64,000 nucleotides of DNA, from the NCBI RefSeq assembly GCF_000013025.1, contig NC_008358.1, positions 1,550,001 through 1,614,000 on the forward strand. The letters are read 5' to 3'. Numbering within the stretch: position 1 is the first letter of the stretch; the number at the start of each line of letters is the position of its first letter. Below, piece after piece: positions 43,552-52,100 of the stretch. The position numbers and the translations under genes are program-made. Below the pieces are notes generated by a model. That model was not told the origin of the DNA and made no database searches. It saw only the letters and a program-made list of their open reading frames with translations. The stretch comes from Hyphomonas neptunium ATCC 15444 (GTDB lineage Bacteria; Pseudomonadota; Alphaproteobacteria; Caulobacterales; Hyphomonadaceae).

Positions 43552-44750
43552 GCAATCCCGGATCAGCAGTCTGGCTAACGAGCCTCGCAGCGCTGGCGCT
43601 CCTCCAGCCAGCCGAAGCACAGGGCGCAGACGCCGGTTTCAAACCCATTCTCGATCTGCGGCTGCGCGCTGAACAGGTCGATCAGGACGGGACTGATAAG
43701 ACTACGGGACTGACCGTGGCGGGACGCTTTGGTTTTGAAGCAAACAGTGGGGATGGCTGGGGCGCGCTCATTGAAGGCGAAGCCGTCGGACACCTCCACG
43801 ACGACTTCTCTGATACAGTCGACAATCGTCCCGGGAAAGCCGTGATCCCGGACCCGGAGGCCCTGGAACTTAACCGGCTTCAGATCAGCTGGACGGGGAA
43901 GACAGCGAGCTCTGTTCTGGGGCGCCAGCGAGTGATCTTTGACGATGCGCGTTTCATCGGCAATGTCGGCTTCCGTCAGAATGAACAGACCTTCGACGCG
44001 GTCAGGTTCGGGCTTTTTCCCACGGGGACGGTGACGGCTGACTATGTTTACATCGACAAAGTGCACCGCATCTTTGGAGATGAGAGCGCTGCGGGTGAGT
44101 ATGAGAGTGACTCCCACGTCTTCCGCCTGCAAACCAATACGTCATTCGGAAAGTTTATCGCAACGGGGCTGTTCCTGAATTTTGACGAGTCTGCGCCTGC
44201 CTCCGGGCAGACGCTGGCTATGGCCTGGTCGGATAGCTGGGAATTTCAGTCGGGCACGTTCGACCTCAATGCGCGGTTTGCCCAGCAGGGCGCATACAAT
44301 GACCGGGGACCCGCCCAAGACCTTGGCTATCAATCCTATGGTGCGAGCTTTGCGCGGGACGACCTTGCTGTCTTCGGAGGGCTCGAAGTTCTCGAAGGGG
44401 TCGCAGGGGAGGGCTTTGCAACGCCCCTCGCGACGCTTCATGCCTTTCAGGGGTGGGCTGACGTTTTCCTGACGACACCGGCAACAGGCATCCGTGACCT
44501 CAGCATCGGACTGAAGCGCGGCGGGCTGAAAGTGATCGATCACGCCAAGCCCGCGAGCTGGGCGGTGATCTATCATGACTTCGAGAGTGACAATGGCCGT
44601 CTTTCCTACGGATCGGAAATCGATGCGGTCTTCCGGCTGCCGGTGAATGACTGGCTGACCCTGGAAGTGAAGGGAGCAGCATTCCGGGGTGCCGATACCG
44701 GTCCAGCAGATCGGACAAAATTCTGGCTGGCGCTGGAAACGCGCTTGTAG
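43548..44750 (+). CDS. Outer-membrane porin-like protein (alginate-export type) inside the nar operon
   Basis: 400 residues with a signal peptide (AVWLTSLAALALLQPAEAQG). The mature chain begins FKPILDLRLRAEQVDQDG and has repeated barrel strands (NRLQISWTGKTASSVLGRQR, GFRQNEQTFDAVRFGLFP, YGSEIDAVFRLPVNDWLTLE), ending FWLALETRL with the residues typical of an outer-membrane strand. The RQR-x-x-F-D-D-x-R-F-I-G-N-V-x-F-R-Q-N block is typical of alginate-export-fold porins. It overlaps narJ by ATGA and precedes narI by 24 bases, so it is translated from the nar transcript. A nitrate or nitrite channel is a possible role, but this is inferred from position only. Confidence 0.8.
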   Translation: MSNPGSAVWLTSLAALALLQPAEAQGADAGFKPILDLRLRAEQVDQDGTDKTTGLTVAGRFGFEANSGDGWGALIEGEAVGHLHDDFSDTVDNRPGKAVIPDPEALELNRLQISWTGKTASSVLGRQRVIFDDARFIGNVGFRQNEQTFDAVRFGLFPTGTVTADYVYIDKVHRIFGDESAAGEYESDSHVFRLQTNTSFGKFIATGLFLNFDESAPASGQTLAMAWSDSWEFQSGTFDLNARFAQQGAYNDRGPAQDLGYQSYGASFARDDLAVFGGLEVLEGVAGEGFATPLATLHAFQGWADVFLTTPATGIRDLSIGLKRGGLKVIDHAKPASWAVIYHDFESDNGRLSYGSEIDAVFRLPVNDWLTLEVKGAAFRGADTGPADRTKFWLALETRL

Positions 44751-44774
44751 CCAACCAAACAGAGGAGGCCAGAC

Positions 44775-45545
44775 ATGGCTCAGGAACACGCAGTTACCCT
44801 TGTCAGCGCGGGCTGGTTCGACCAGGCCATGTTTGGCTACTACCCCTATGTCGCGCTTGCCGTTCTCGCGATCGGATCGGTGCTTCGCTTCGACCGGGAA
44901 CCCTATACATGGCGGTCTGGCTCCTCGCAGCTCCTGCGGCGCAAACAGCTGATGCTCGGCTCCGTGCTTTTCCATGTCGGCGTGCTGGTGATCTTCGGAG
45001 GGCACTTCGTCGGCCTTCTGACGCCTATCCAGGTCTTTGACGCGGTAGGTATCAGCCATGGTGCCAAGCAGGTGCTCGCCATCGTGGCCGGCGGGATCGC
45101 CGGCGTCCTCGCTATTCTCGGAGCGTTGATCCTCCTTCATCGGCGCCTGTTCGATGCGCGGATCCGTGCGACTTCGCGCTTTGGGGATACGGCGATCCTG
45201 GCGCTTCTGACTGCGCAGCTGGCGCTCGGCCTCTCAACGATTCCTTTGTCGGCGCAGCACCTTGATGGATCGGAAATGGTGAAGTTCATGTCGTGGGCTC
45301 AGGGCATCTTCACATTCCGGCCGGGCGCTGCCAACTATGTCGCCGATGTCCACTGGATCTTCAAAGCACACCTGATCCTTGGGCTGACTATATTTCTTGT
45401 CTTTCCATTCACCCGCCTAGTCCACATGTTGTCCGCGCCGGTCTGGTATATGGGGCGCCGTGGCTGGCAGCTGGTCCGCACACGCCGCGACATCCATGCA
45501 GACAAGGCCAACGCAGCCGCAACAGCAGCACGGAGAGTCTCATGA
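44775..45545 (+). CDS. narI: Respiratory nitrate reductase gamma subunit (cytochrome b)
   Basis: 256 residues with five membrane helices. Heme-ligand histidines are in SVLFHVGVLVIFGGHFVGLL (helix 2) and DVHWIFKAHLILGLTIF and TRLVHMLSAPV (helices 4-5). It takes electrons from quinol and passes them through NarH. A strong AGGAGG-type site precedes the ATG. Split from narGHJ by the porin gene. Its stop overlaps the isomerase gene by ATGA. Confidence 0.94.
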   Translation: MAQEHAVTLVSAGWFDQAMFGYYPYVALAVLAIGSVLRFDREPYTWRSGSSQLLRRKQLMLGSVLFHVGVLVIFGGHFVGLLTPIQVFDAVGISHGAKQVLAIVAGGIAGVLAILGALILLHRRLFDARIRATSRFGDTAILALLTAQLALGLSTIPLSAQHLDGSEMVKFMSWAQGIFTFRPGAANYVADVHWIFKAHLILGLTIFLVFPFTRLVHMLSAPVWYMGRRGWQLVRTRRDIHADKANAAATAARRVS

Positions 45546-46660
45546 GCCCGCAGGCGGCCGTCTTCTTTGGCGTAGAAGTTCCTGAATCCCTCCTGGCGAC
45601 AGAGCTTCAGCACCACCGGGCCCCTACGCTGTCGCAGGCGCGGGCCCTTGCTGGGCGGGCGCTCGCAGCCAAAGCGGTCCTTCTGGCGCGGGGCCGGGAA
45701 CTTGATCTCGTTGCTGAACCCGAGCGTAACTCCGAAGGTCAGGAGGAGACACCGGAGGAAGCGCTCATCCGCGCCGTGTTGAATGAAGAGGTCGATGCGG
45801 ATCCTGCTGCCGATGAGGCCGTGCGCGCAGTCTATGATGGCAATCCGGAGGGATTCAGGTCGCCGCCGCTTTTGGAAGCGTCTCACATCCTCGTCCCTCC
45901 TGCGGATGCGAGCGAGGAAGCGTACCGTGCGGCGCGCGAGAAGGCCCGAGCATTGATTGCTGACCTGCAGGCAAACCCGTCGGGATTTGCGAGGATGGCG
46001 GCAAGCAGGTCGGCCTGCCCGTCGGCATCTGAAGGCGGCAGTCTCGGTCAGCTTCGTCCAGGAGATGTCCTGCCTCCTATCTGGACGGCGCTTACCAATA
46101 TGGAAGAGGGGACAATAAGAGCCGAGCCGGTCGCAACCGAGCATGGCTGGCATGTGCTTCGCCTTGACCACCGATCCGATGGGGAACGACTGCCGTTCGA
46201 CTATGTGCGCCCGCACATCGCGCTCCAGCTTGAGGCGAGGGCGTGGACAAAATCGGCTGCCTTGTATGTAGACCGGCTCCTTGCTGAGTCCGCCGCCAAT
46301 CCCGGGCTCTGCCTGTCGGACAATGGGCGTCTGGACGACCGCAACGGTATCGTCGCTCGGGCTGACGGATTGCTCGGCAAGGCACTGTCAGATGTGCAGA
46401 TGGCATATGGTGCCCTCAGCGAGGCTGCCCGTGGGCGCCTTGATGCTGCAGCCTCCAGAGAAAACGCAGCGCCAACTGAGTGCCTGAGCAGAGTGATCGG
46501 GACGTTCCTTTCAAAGGCCAATGACGAAGCCTGGACGCAGCTTATTTCCCGGTTGCGCGACAGCCAGGCGCCGTTCTCGGACTGCCTCGACCTGATCATA
46601 TCCCATCAGCTGCCCTCGCAGCACGCAACACACACGCTCATCAGAATTAGAAACGGGTAG
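45542..46660 (+). CDS. PpiC/NifM-type peptidyl-prolyl isomerase of the nar operon
   Basis: 372 residues. The parvulin domain is at about 115-225: LLEASHILVPPADASEEAYR, ARALIADLQANPSGFARMA, SEGGSLGQLRPGDVLPPIW and VATEHGWHVLRLDHR. Flanking parts are helical. There is no signal peptide, so it acts in the cytoplasm. A similar gene lies after narI in Pseudomonas aeruginosa, which supports a role in nitrate reductase folding. The longer frame from 45293 lies within narI and is rejected. Confidence 0.85.
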   Translation: MSPQAAVFFGVEVPESLLATELQHHRAPTLSQARALAGRALAAKAVLLARGRELDLVAEPERNSEGQEETPEEALIRAVLNEEVDADPAADEAVRAVYDGNPEGFRSPPLLEASHILVPPADASEEAYRAAREKARALIADLQANPSGFARMAASRSACPSASEGGSLGQLRPGDVLPPIWTALTNMEEGTIRAEPVATEHGWHVLRLDHRSDGERLPFDYVRPHIALQLEARAWTKSAALYVDRLLAESAANPGLCLSDNGRLDDRNGIVARADGLLGKALSDVQMAYGALSEAARGRLDAAASRENAAPTECLSRVIGTFLSKANDEAWTQLISRLRDSQAPFSDCLDLIISHQLPSQHATHTLIRIRNG

Positions 46661-46691
46661 CCGGCGGCCGCTGAAGAAAAGGATGCAGGTC

Positions 46692-47252
46692 ATGGGTAGC
46701 ACAGGGAAATTCCAGCCGATCGAACCGATCCCGGCCGACCTTCTGCAGGAGCCGCTGATCTGGTTCTTTGCAGAACACTACCGTCATCGCGATCTATGCG
46801 CCCGGCTGCTTTCGGCAATGCAGTCGGTCGTGTTCGATGAGCCTGCTTTGCGCGAAATCTACCGCTTTCTCGATGAGGACCTGCCTTTGCATGTTATCGA
46901 CGAGGAAGATGATCTTTTTCCATTGCTGCGCCGGCGCTGCGAGCCTGATGACCAGATCGGGAAGGTACTGGGCATGCTGTCGGCTGAGCATGCGAATGAC
47001 ATGAGTGAAGCCGCCGCCGTGAAACAAATCGTGGCGACTGCCCTTGCTGAACAGAGAGGACTTGCCTGCTACAAAAACGCTGTGCAGGTTATTGAACCAT
47101 TCTGCTTTCAGCAGAAGCGTCATATCGCGGTTGAAAATGCAGTTGTTCTTCCGATTGCGCGGCATCGCCTGACTGTGGAAGACTTGGATAATCTTGCGCG
47201 CAGACTCGCTGCGCGCCGTGGCCTCAACGATCCGTTTGCGGATGCCTCATGA
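46692..47252 (+). CDS. Hemerythrin-domain protein
   Basis: About 186 residues. Diiron ligand pattern: WFFAEHYRHRDLCARLL, DLPLHVIDEEDDLFPLL, MLSAEHANDMSEA and FCFQQKRHIAVENAVVLPI. I place the start at the second ATG, which has AAGG 9 bases upstream; ATG 46683 is in frame. It is the second hemerythrin of the cluster and is only distantly like the first (21347). Such proteins bind O2 or NO. Four-base overlap with the carbonic anhydrase gene. Confidence 0.8.
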   Translation: MGSTGKFQPIEPIPADLLQEPLIWFFAEHYRHRDLCARLLSAMQSVVFDEPALREIYRFLDEDLPLHVIDEEDDLFPLLRRRCEPDDQIGKVLGMLSAEHANDMSEAAAVKQIVATALAEQRGLACYKNAVQVIEPFCFQQKRHIAVENAVVLPIARHRLTVEDLDNLARRLAARRGLNDPFADAS

Positions 47253-47887
47253 TCGGAACACTGCTTAACAACAATATGAACTGGGCGAGCGCGAGAGTTC
47301 GGGCAGACCCTGGATTCTTCCGCCGGCTCTCTGCACAGCAGGCGCCGGAATATCTCTGGATCGGGTGCAGCGATAGCCGTGTACCTGCCAACGAAATTGT
47401 CGGGCTCGACCCGGGCGAACTCTTCGTCCACCGAAACATCGCGAATCTGGCGCCGCCGCGCGACATCAATTTTCTTGCTGTCCTTCAGTATTCCGTCGAA
47501 GTTCTGAGAGTGCGCCATATCATCGTTTGCGGGCATTATGGGTGTGGCGGTGTCCGGGCTGCCCTCGATACCGAACGTCGGGGCCTGATCGACCACTGGC
47601 TTCAGCCAGTTTCTGATCTTGCGCACAGACACGCCGGTCACCTCGATAAGATTTCTGATTTTGATACCAGGGTGAATGTCGCCTGTGAGCACAATGTCCG
47701 GGCGCAGGTCGAATATCTCGGTCGCAATCCGTTTGTGACGGATGCCTGGCGGCGTGGTCAGAAGATAGCAGTCCATGGATGGATTTATTCCATCCGGGAC
47801 GGTCTGCTGCGCGATCTGGACCTCACAATCGAACGTCCCAAGGATGTTGACCGTCTTTCAGCGAAGGCCTGGTTTCCGGATGGATAG
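47249..47887 (+). CDS. Beta-class carbonic anhydrase
   Basis: 212 residues. The zinc ligands and active-site Asp-Arg dyad are seen in WIGCSDSRVPANEIVG (Cys, Asp, Arg) and VCGHYGCGGVRAAL (His, Cys). It interconverts CO2 and bicarbonate. Why it sits between a hemerythrin and mobA is not obvious. Together with sbtAB in the left accessory block it is the second inorganic-carbon gene in the window. Overlaps mobA by 8 bases. Confidence 0.93.
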   Translation: MIGTLLNNNMNWASARVRADPGFFRRLSAQQAPEYLWIGCSDSRVPANEIVGLDPGELFVHRNIANLAPPRDINFLAVLQYSVEVLRVRHIIVCGHYGCGGVRAALDTERRGLIDHWLQPVSDLAHRHAGHLDKISDFDTRVNVACEHNVRAQVEYLGRNPFVTDAWRRGQKIAVHGWIYSIRDGLLRDLDLTIERPKDVDRLSAKAWFPDG

Positions 47888-48455
47888 AGTCGGAGTCGCC
47901 ATTCTCGCAGGCGGGCAGGGAACACGGATGGGCGGCAGGAAGCCGGAACGGCATTTTCGAGGTCGCCGGTTGATTGATCCCGTGCTTGATCGTGTCTCAG
48001 CTTGGGGCGTACCGGCAATCATCTGTGTGCGGAAGCACGGGCAGGTAGCTGCCAATACATTCGGTCAGATACTGGACCAGCCTGAGATTGAGGGGCCTCT
48101 GGCCGGCCTGCTTTCAGCGCTCGCATGGGCCTCCAGTACAAACCTTGATCTCTTGCTCACCCTGCCATGTGATGCACCTTTTCTGCCCGAAGACCTACTC
48201 TCAGAATTGAAGCATGCCTCTCTGGATGCTGCGAAGCCGGCGGTCGCGGCGTCAAACGGGCAGCGCCATCCGACATGTGCGATTTGGCCCGTGGACACTT
48301 TATTGTGCGTGACGACTTATGCCGGGTCAGGGCGTCGCAGCCTGGCTGGTGCCCTGGATGCCTGCGAGGCCATCGACGTTTGCTGGCCCGACGGCCAAGT
48401 AGATGTGTTTGCGAACATCAATACGCCCGAGGATATCATCCGGCTGGAGCTTTGA
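47880..48455 (+). CDS. mobA: Molybdenum cofactor guanylyltransferase
   Basis: 191 residues. The nucleotide loop LAGGQGTRMGGRKPERHFRG is at about 9-28, with EGPLAGLLSALAWA and LTLPCDAPFLPEDLL (metal Asp) and ANINTPEDI near the end, all MobA marks. It attaches GMP to make the bis-MGD form needed by NarG. The real start is 47880; a longer frame lies over the carbonic anhydrase gene. It completes the Moco gene set, apart from a molybdate transporter, which is not in the window. Confidence 0.9.
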   Translation: MDRVGVAILAGGQGTRMGGRKPERHFRGRRLIDPVLDRVSAWGVPAIICVRKHGQVAANTFGQILDQPEIEGPLAGLLSALAWASSTNLDLLLTLPCDAPFLPEDLLSELKHASLDAAKPAVAASNGQRHPTCAIWPVDTLLCVTTYAGSGRRSLAGALDACEAIDVCWPDGQVDVFANINTPEDIIRLEL

Positions 48456-48760
48456 TGCCCATCGGGAACACCCGCCGTACGAATGTCAGATCTACGTATG
48501 CACTGCGCACAACTATCAGCAAAATAAAAAGCGGCCATTCTCGCTTATGTTGCGCCGTCTGGCCTTATAGCGTCTTTGAACTGCGGGCAGGGAGGTTCTT
48601 CTGCCTCCCGAAAGCCCTTGGGTAAGCTATGCAATGCCATGGCGGAGCCTGCTGGCGGCCCGGGCAAGGCCTGCCAGCATCTTCGCTCATCTGAACTTTC
48701 TTTCGTGTCCTCACTTTCCAGGCCGAAGTGACGGCCCAAGTTGTTAGTCTATTGCCTTAT
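48456..48760. other. Intergenic after mobA
   Basis: 305 bases between the convergent mobA and diiron genes. It contains a short hairpin (GGGAGG at 48590-48595, CCTCCC at 48604-48609, 8-base loop) that may stop transcription. No RNA gene or protein remnant recognised. Confidence 0.4.
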
Positions 48761-49873
48761 TTATTCAGCAGCGACCGAAATGGGACCCGTGTCGAGCGGG
48801 CGTTCGAGGGAGTTCCAGTCGATCTCCGCATCTGTGGCAGCGTTTTCATAATGCAGAACGCCAAGCGCCTCGAATTTGGGCTTCACACTATCAGTCAGGA
48901 GGCCGACCCGTTTGAGATTGGGAATCATCCGCTCAAAGAGGAAGTTTCGGAATGCCTGCCCTCCTGCGGAATCGATCGATGCGCGCCGGGCTTCTTCCCG
49001 GTCAAACCCGAACTCCTCCTCGACGATGGTTGAGAACAGCCTCTCCCGCATGATTGCGCAGGCTTCGAACGCGAATTGGGCGCGCTCCTCGATTTGCTCC
49101 TCCGGGAGCGCCTTGATCCAGTCTTCAAGATAGTTGACCCCGAACGCAACATGCCGGCCTTCGTCACGCATCACGAGATGCAGGATCTGCCGCAATAGCG
49201 GATCCCGGGTTGTCTGCGACATGGTCTGGAATGCCGCAAGGGCGAGGCCCTCAATCAGCACCTGCATACCGATGAATTTGAGGTCCCAGCGGGGGTCTGT
49301 AAGAATCTTGTCCAGAAGAAGCTTGAGGCTAGGATTGACGGGGTATTCGACCCGGCAACGCGTTCGCAGGTACTTGTTAAAAACCTCCACATGCCGGGCT
49401 TCATCGAAGGTCTGTGAGGCAGCGTAAAGCTTTGCATCATAGGTCGGCGCACACGACACGAGTTGCGAGGCGACCATCATGGCGCCCTGCTCGCCGTGGA
49501 GAAACTGGGACAGAACCTGAGCCAGAGAGCGCCAGGCATATTCGTTCCGCTGCTCTTCGCTCATTGCCTGATAGACCGGATGGTCATGAAGAGGATTAAG
49601 CCCGGCCTGCGAAGGGCCTTTGGACTTGTCGAAGGGAACCTCCCAGTCGACATCGAGCTCCGCATTCCAGTTGAAGCGCTTTCCCAGCTCGTAAAGGCGC
49701 CGGATCTTGGCGTTGGCGCTTTCATAATCCCAATTGTAGGACCCAGTCAGCGGTGTGTTAAATATTTCACGGACGATTTCGACGTCCTCCGGTGTAAGCC
49801 GGTCGGCAAGTTCTCCGGGGTCTTCAAATGTCCGCGGCTCTGTTGGTGGCCCGGAGACGAGTTTTACCTTCAT
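48761..49873 (-). CDS. Ferritin-like diiron protein, R2-like superfamily
   Basis: 370 residues. Two helix pairs carry the diiron ligands: FLHGEQGAMMVASQL, TFDEARHVEVFNKYL, MQVLIEGLALAAFQTM and MRDEGRHVAFGVNYL, so the E...E-x-x-H...E...E/D-x-x-H pattern is intact. It is close to the ferritin-like oxygenase/desaturase branch rather than to ribonucleotide reductase R2, whose radical Tyr context I do not see. A hydroxylase or desaturase acting on a lipid or acyl group is a reasonable guess. Divergent from a TetR gene with a palindrome in between. Confidence 0.7.
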   Translation of the reverse strand: MKVKLVSGPPTEPRTFEDPGELADRLTPEDVEIVREIFNTPLTGSYNWDYESANAKIRRLYELGKRFNWNAELDVDWEVPFDKSKGPSQAGLNPLHDHPVYQAMSEEQRNEYAWRSLAQVLSQFLHGEQGAMMVASQLVSCAPTYDAKLYAASQTFDEARHVEVFNKYLRTRCRVEYPVNPSLKLLLDKILTDPRWDLKFIGMQVLIEGLALAAFQTMSQTTRDPLLRQILHLVMRDEGRHVAFGVNYLEDWIKALPEEQIEERAQFAFEACAIMRERLFSTIVEEEFGFDREEARRASIDSAGGQAFRNFLFERMIPNLKRVGLLTDSVKPKFEALGVLHYENAATDAEIDWNSLERPLDTGPISVAAE

Positions 49874-49961
49874 CTGTGTTTCTCCCTGATCCCGGAGCTT
49901 TCTCTGTCGGGCTCCGTTGAACAGAGATTATCGAAGAAGAATCTCAACTAAATACGGAAAA

Positions 49962-49975
49962 TGACGTATGCGTCA
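49962..49975. promoter_or_regulatory. TetR-type operator candidate (TGACG-N4-CGTCA)
   Basis: TGACG-TATG-CGTCA lies between the divergent diiron gene (start 49873) and TetR gene (start 50137), with AAAA and TTTT flanks that nearly continue the symmetry. Position and form fit a site for the adjacent TetR regulator over the diiron-gene promoter. Confidence 0.6.
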
Positions 49976-50136
49976 CTTTTGAAGGGTGTGGCATGTTGCG
50001 CGAATGAATGGTCAGGAAAGCTGCGGCGAGACGAATGCCGGATGATGGGCCGCCGTGCCTGTCATCCAAGTAGGAAGTGCTGGTCCCTGCCTTTTCTGAA
50101 ACTTAGCATCCCATCGAGAGAGATCGGAGTAACGCA

Positions 50137-50778
50137 GTGTACAGAGTAAAGATGTCACAGTCAGAAAGGCGACTTCTGTCGGAAACTCAACTCCTGTCTG
50201 CTGCTTGCCAGGTGGCCCTCAAGGAAGGCCTGCAACGGCTGACATGCGAAGAGGTGGGACGCCTTGCCGGGTACAGCAGGGCGCAGGCTTACCAGCGATT
50301 TGGCTCGAGAGAAGGGCTGCTGGTCGCGGCTGTTCGTCATCTGCGGCTCCATCGCCGGAATTTCTGGGAGGCGCGGACTACCGACAATCCGACCGGGCTC
50401 GACGCGTTGATCGAACATGTCTCTGTTCATCTTGAGGGCATATCTTTGAATCTTGAGATGGCGGCTTTCTTCCAGGTTGTGCTGCACCACCCGCAGGATC
50501 TCCAGGCGCTGCGCAGCGAGGTGGCGATAGCGAGATCCGAACTCCTGGATGAGTTGAAGGCTTTGATCACGTCAGGCCTTCGCGACGGTTCCATCGATGC
50601 GCAACGCAACAGTGAGGAGGACTCTGTCCTGCTCCTCGGTCTCATGCTTGGAATTGCAACGGAGTTTCTCGTTGCTCGCCGGGATGACGAGTTGAGATGC
50701 CTCAGGACTCGCGGTGAGGAGATGATCCGGCTTAGCTTTTCGTCTGCTGACGGCCATTTGCCAATGATCCGGCACTGA
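50137..50778 (+). CDS. TetR-family regulator
   Basis: 213 residues with a GTG start preceded by GGAG at a good distance; an ATG five codons on is possible. The HTH is in TQLLSAACQVALKEGLQRL and LTCEEVGRLAGYSRAQAYQR; the C-terminal domain (FFQVVLHHPQDLQALRSEV) is of the generic ligand-binding type. It is divergent from the diiron gene and convergent with the acyl-CoA dehydrogenase gene. It probably represses the diiron gene; an acyl ligand is possible but unsupported. Confidence 0.8.
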   Translation: MYRVKMSQSERRLLSETQLLSAACQVALKEGLQRLTCEEVGRLAGYSRAQAYQRFGSREGLLVAAVRHLRLHRRNFWEARTTDNPTGLDALIEHVSVHLEGISLNLEMAAFFQVVLHHPQDLQALRSEVAIARSELLDELKALITSGLRDGSIDAQRNSEEDSVLLLGLMLGIATEFLVARRDDELRCLRTRGEEMIRLSFSSADGHLPMIRH

Positions 50779-50818
50779 TGTTTCAGCTATTTCGCCAATG
50801 CATGCAGGGCAACTTACT

Positions 50819-51949
50819 CTAAACCAGAGAGCGATACAGGATATTGCGATGAATTTCGCTGGTGCCCGAGTAGATGCTGGCGGCGCGAGTGGCGAAGTAT
50901 TTGGCGAGCGCAAAGTCCCCATCGGGGTCACCGTCAAGTCCGACTTCTGTGATGGCTTGATGAAGCTCGGTGGCAATGAGTTTCAGCATAGAACTAGCCG
51001 CGCCAGCGTTGATGGGGATGTCGCTCGAACCGATCCTGTTCTCCAGCATTTCAAATGCATCAATACGCATGGAGTAGTCTGACAACCGCAACAGCAAGGC
51101 AGGATCAGGATCCGGTACCGACCTGACCGATCTGAGGGCAGCGCGCAGCGCCCGGCGTATCAGGCCAGTGGTTGTATTGTTGGATCTGGCTATAGCCATA
51201 AGACGCTTCGCGGTGCTCCAGCCATCCCCTATGTCACCGATGCGGTCGTTTACAGGGGTTCTGACCTGATCGAAAAAGACCTCATTCGTCTCCGCTTCGC
51301 CATCGATAAATCGGATCGGTCTTATGCTGATGCCCGGCCGGTCGAGCTCTACGAGAAGGAATACCAAGCCGGCGCCTCCAAGGCTTTCCTGGTCGCTTCT
51401 GGCGAGGAGAAACATGTGAGTTGCGTAGCTGGCAAAGCTTGTCCAGATCTTGCTGCCGCTCAGAACGAAGTAATCGCCGTCAAGGTTCGCCCGCAGCGTA
51501 AGCGCGCACAAATCAGAACCGGCTTGCGGTTCGGAAAAGCCCTGGCACCATTCATGATCTCCGCTGAGGATTTTAGGCAGGTAGCGAGCTTGTTGTTCCG
51601 GTGTGCCTTCTGAAATGATCAGCGGTCCGATCGTACGGACTCCAGATGATTGAACAATCGGTGCGTCGCGTTCTGCGCAGGCATTTTCAAAGTACAGCCT
51701 CTGTGCGTCGTTCCATCCAGCGCCGCCAAATGCCGTTGGCCAAAGTGGGGCAGCCCAACCGCGGTGATACAGCTTCTCAGCCCATTCCTTACAAGCGTCG
51801 CGGGCTGATTTAAGGCCCGTCGTTGCGCGGCCTGCCATGCGCATTTCCGGTGTTAGCTCACGGTCGAGAAAATCGATCACTTCAGCGCGGAAGTGCGCTG
51901 TTACCGCGTCGGAACCTGACCCGTCATTGCCTCTCAAATACATAGCCAT
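50819..51949 (-). CDS. Acyl-CoA dehydrogenase
   Basis: About 376 residues starting at MAMYLRGNDGSG. The FAD-enzyme blocks CQGFSEPQAGSDLCALTLRA, GSKIWTSFASYATHMFLLAR and the ending YSGTSEIHRNILYRSLV are typical. AAPLWPTAFGGAGWN is the N-terminal part. The catalytic base of long-chain members cannot be identified with certainty. The frame continues upstream to 52084 across repeat copy 3 but with unlike composition, so the ATG at 51949 is used. An actinobacterial-like acyl-CoA dehydrogenase subgroup is possible. Confidence 0.85.
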   Translation of the reverse strand: MAMYLRGNDGSGSDAVTAHFRAEVIDFLDRELTPEMRMAGRATTGLKSARDACKEWAEKLYHRGWAAPLWPTAFGGAGWNDAQRLYFENACAERDAPIVQSSGVRTIGPLIISEGTPEQQARYLPKILSGDHEWCQGFSEPQAGSDLCALTLRANLDGDYFVLSGSKIWTSFASYATHMFLLARSDQESLGGAGLVFLLVELDRPGISIRPIRFIDGEAETNEVFFDQVRTPVNDRIGDIGDGWSTAKRLMAIARSNNTTTGLIRRALRAALRSVRSVPDPDPALLLRLSDYSMRIDAFEMLENRIGSSDIPINAGAASSMLKLIATELHQAITEVGLDGDPDGDFALAKYFATRAASIYSGTSEIHRNILYRSLV

Positions 51950-52100
51950 GTCTGGTCTATCAGTACTGATGGCGCTCGGTGACTGAGCATTCACAGGGAG
52001 CGTACTTGAAAGCGATAAACGAGCACTCCGTAGTATTACGAAGGGGAGTGCGCCAGTGCAGGGTTGGACCCAAAGATGCGGCATCGAATTCAGAGGTTCG
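51950..52100. other. Leader region of the acyl-CoA dehydrogenase gene
   Basis: Short AT-richer stretch carrying the promoter of the minus-strand gene and grading into repeat copy 3. No gene. Confidence 0.4.

Noticed and set aside
45293-45541. N-terminal extension of the PpiC/NifM-like gene
   Set aside because: Lies wholly inside narI; the ATGA-coupled ATG at 45542 is the natural start.
48761-49873. Ribonucleotide reductase small subunit (NrdB)
   Set aside because: Ferritin-like diiron ligands fit, but NrdB-specific blocks and the radical Tyr context are not seen and no nrdA is adjacent.
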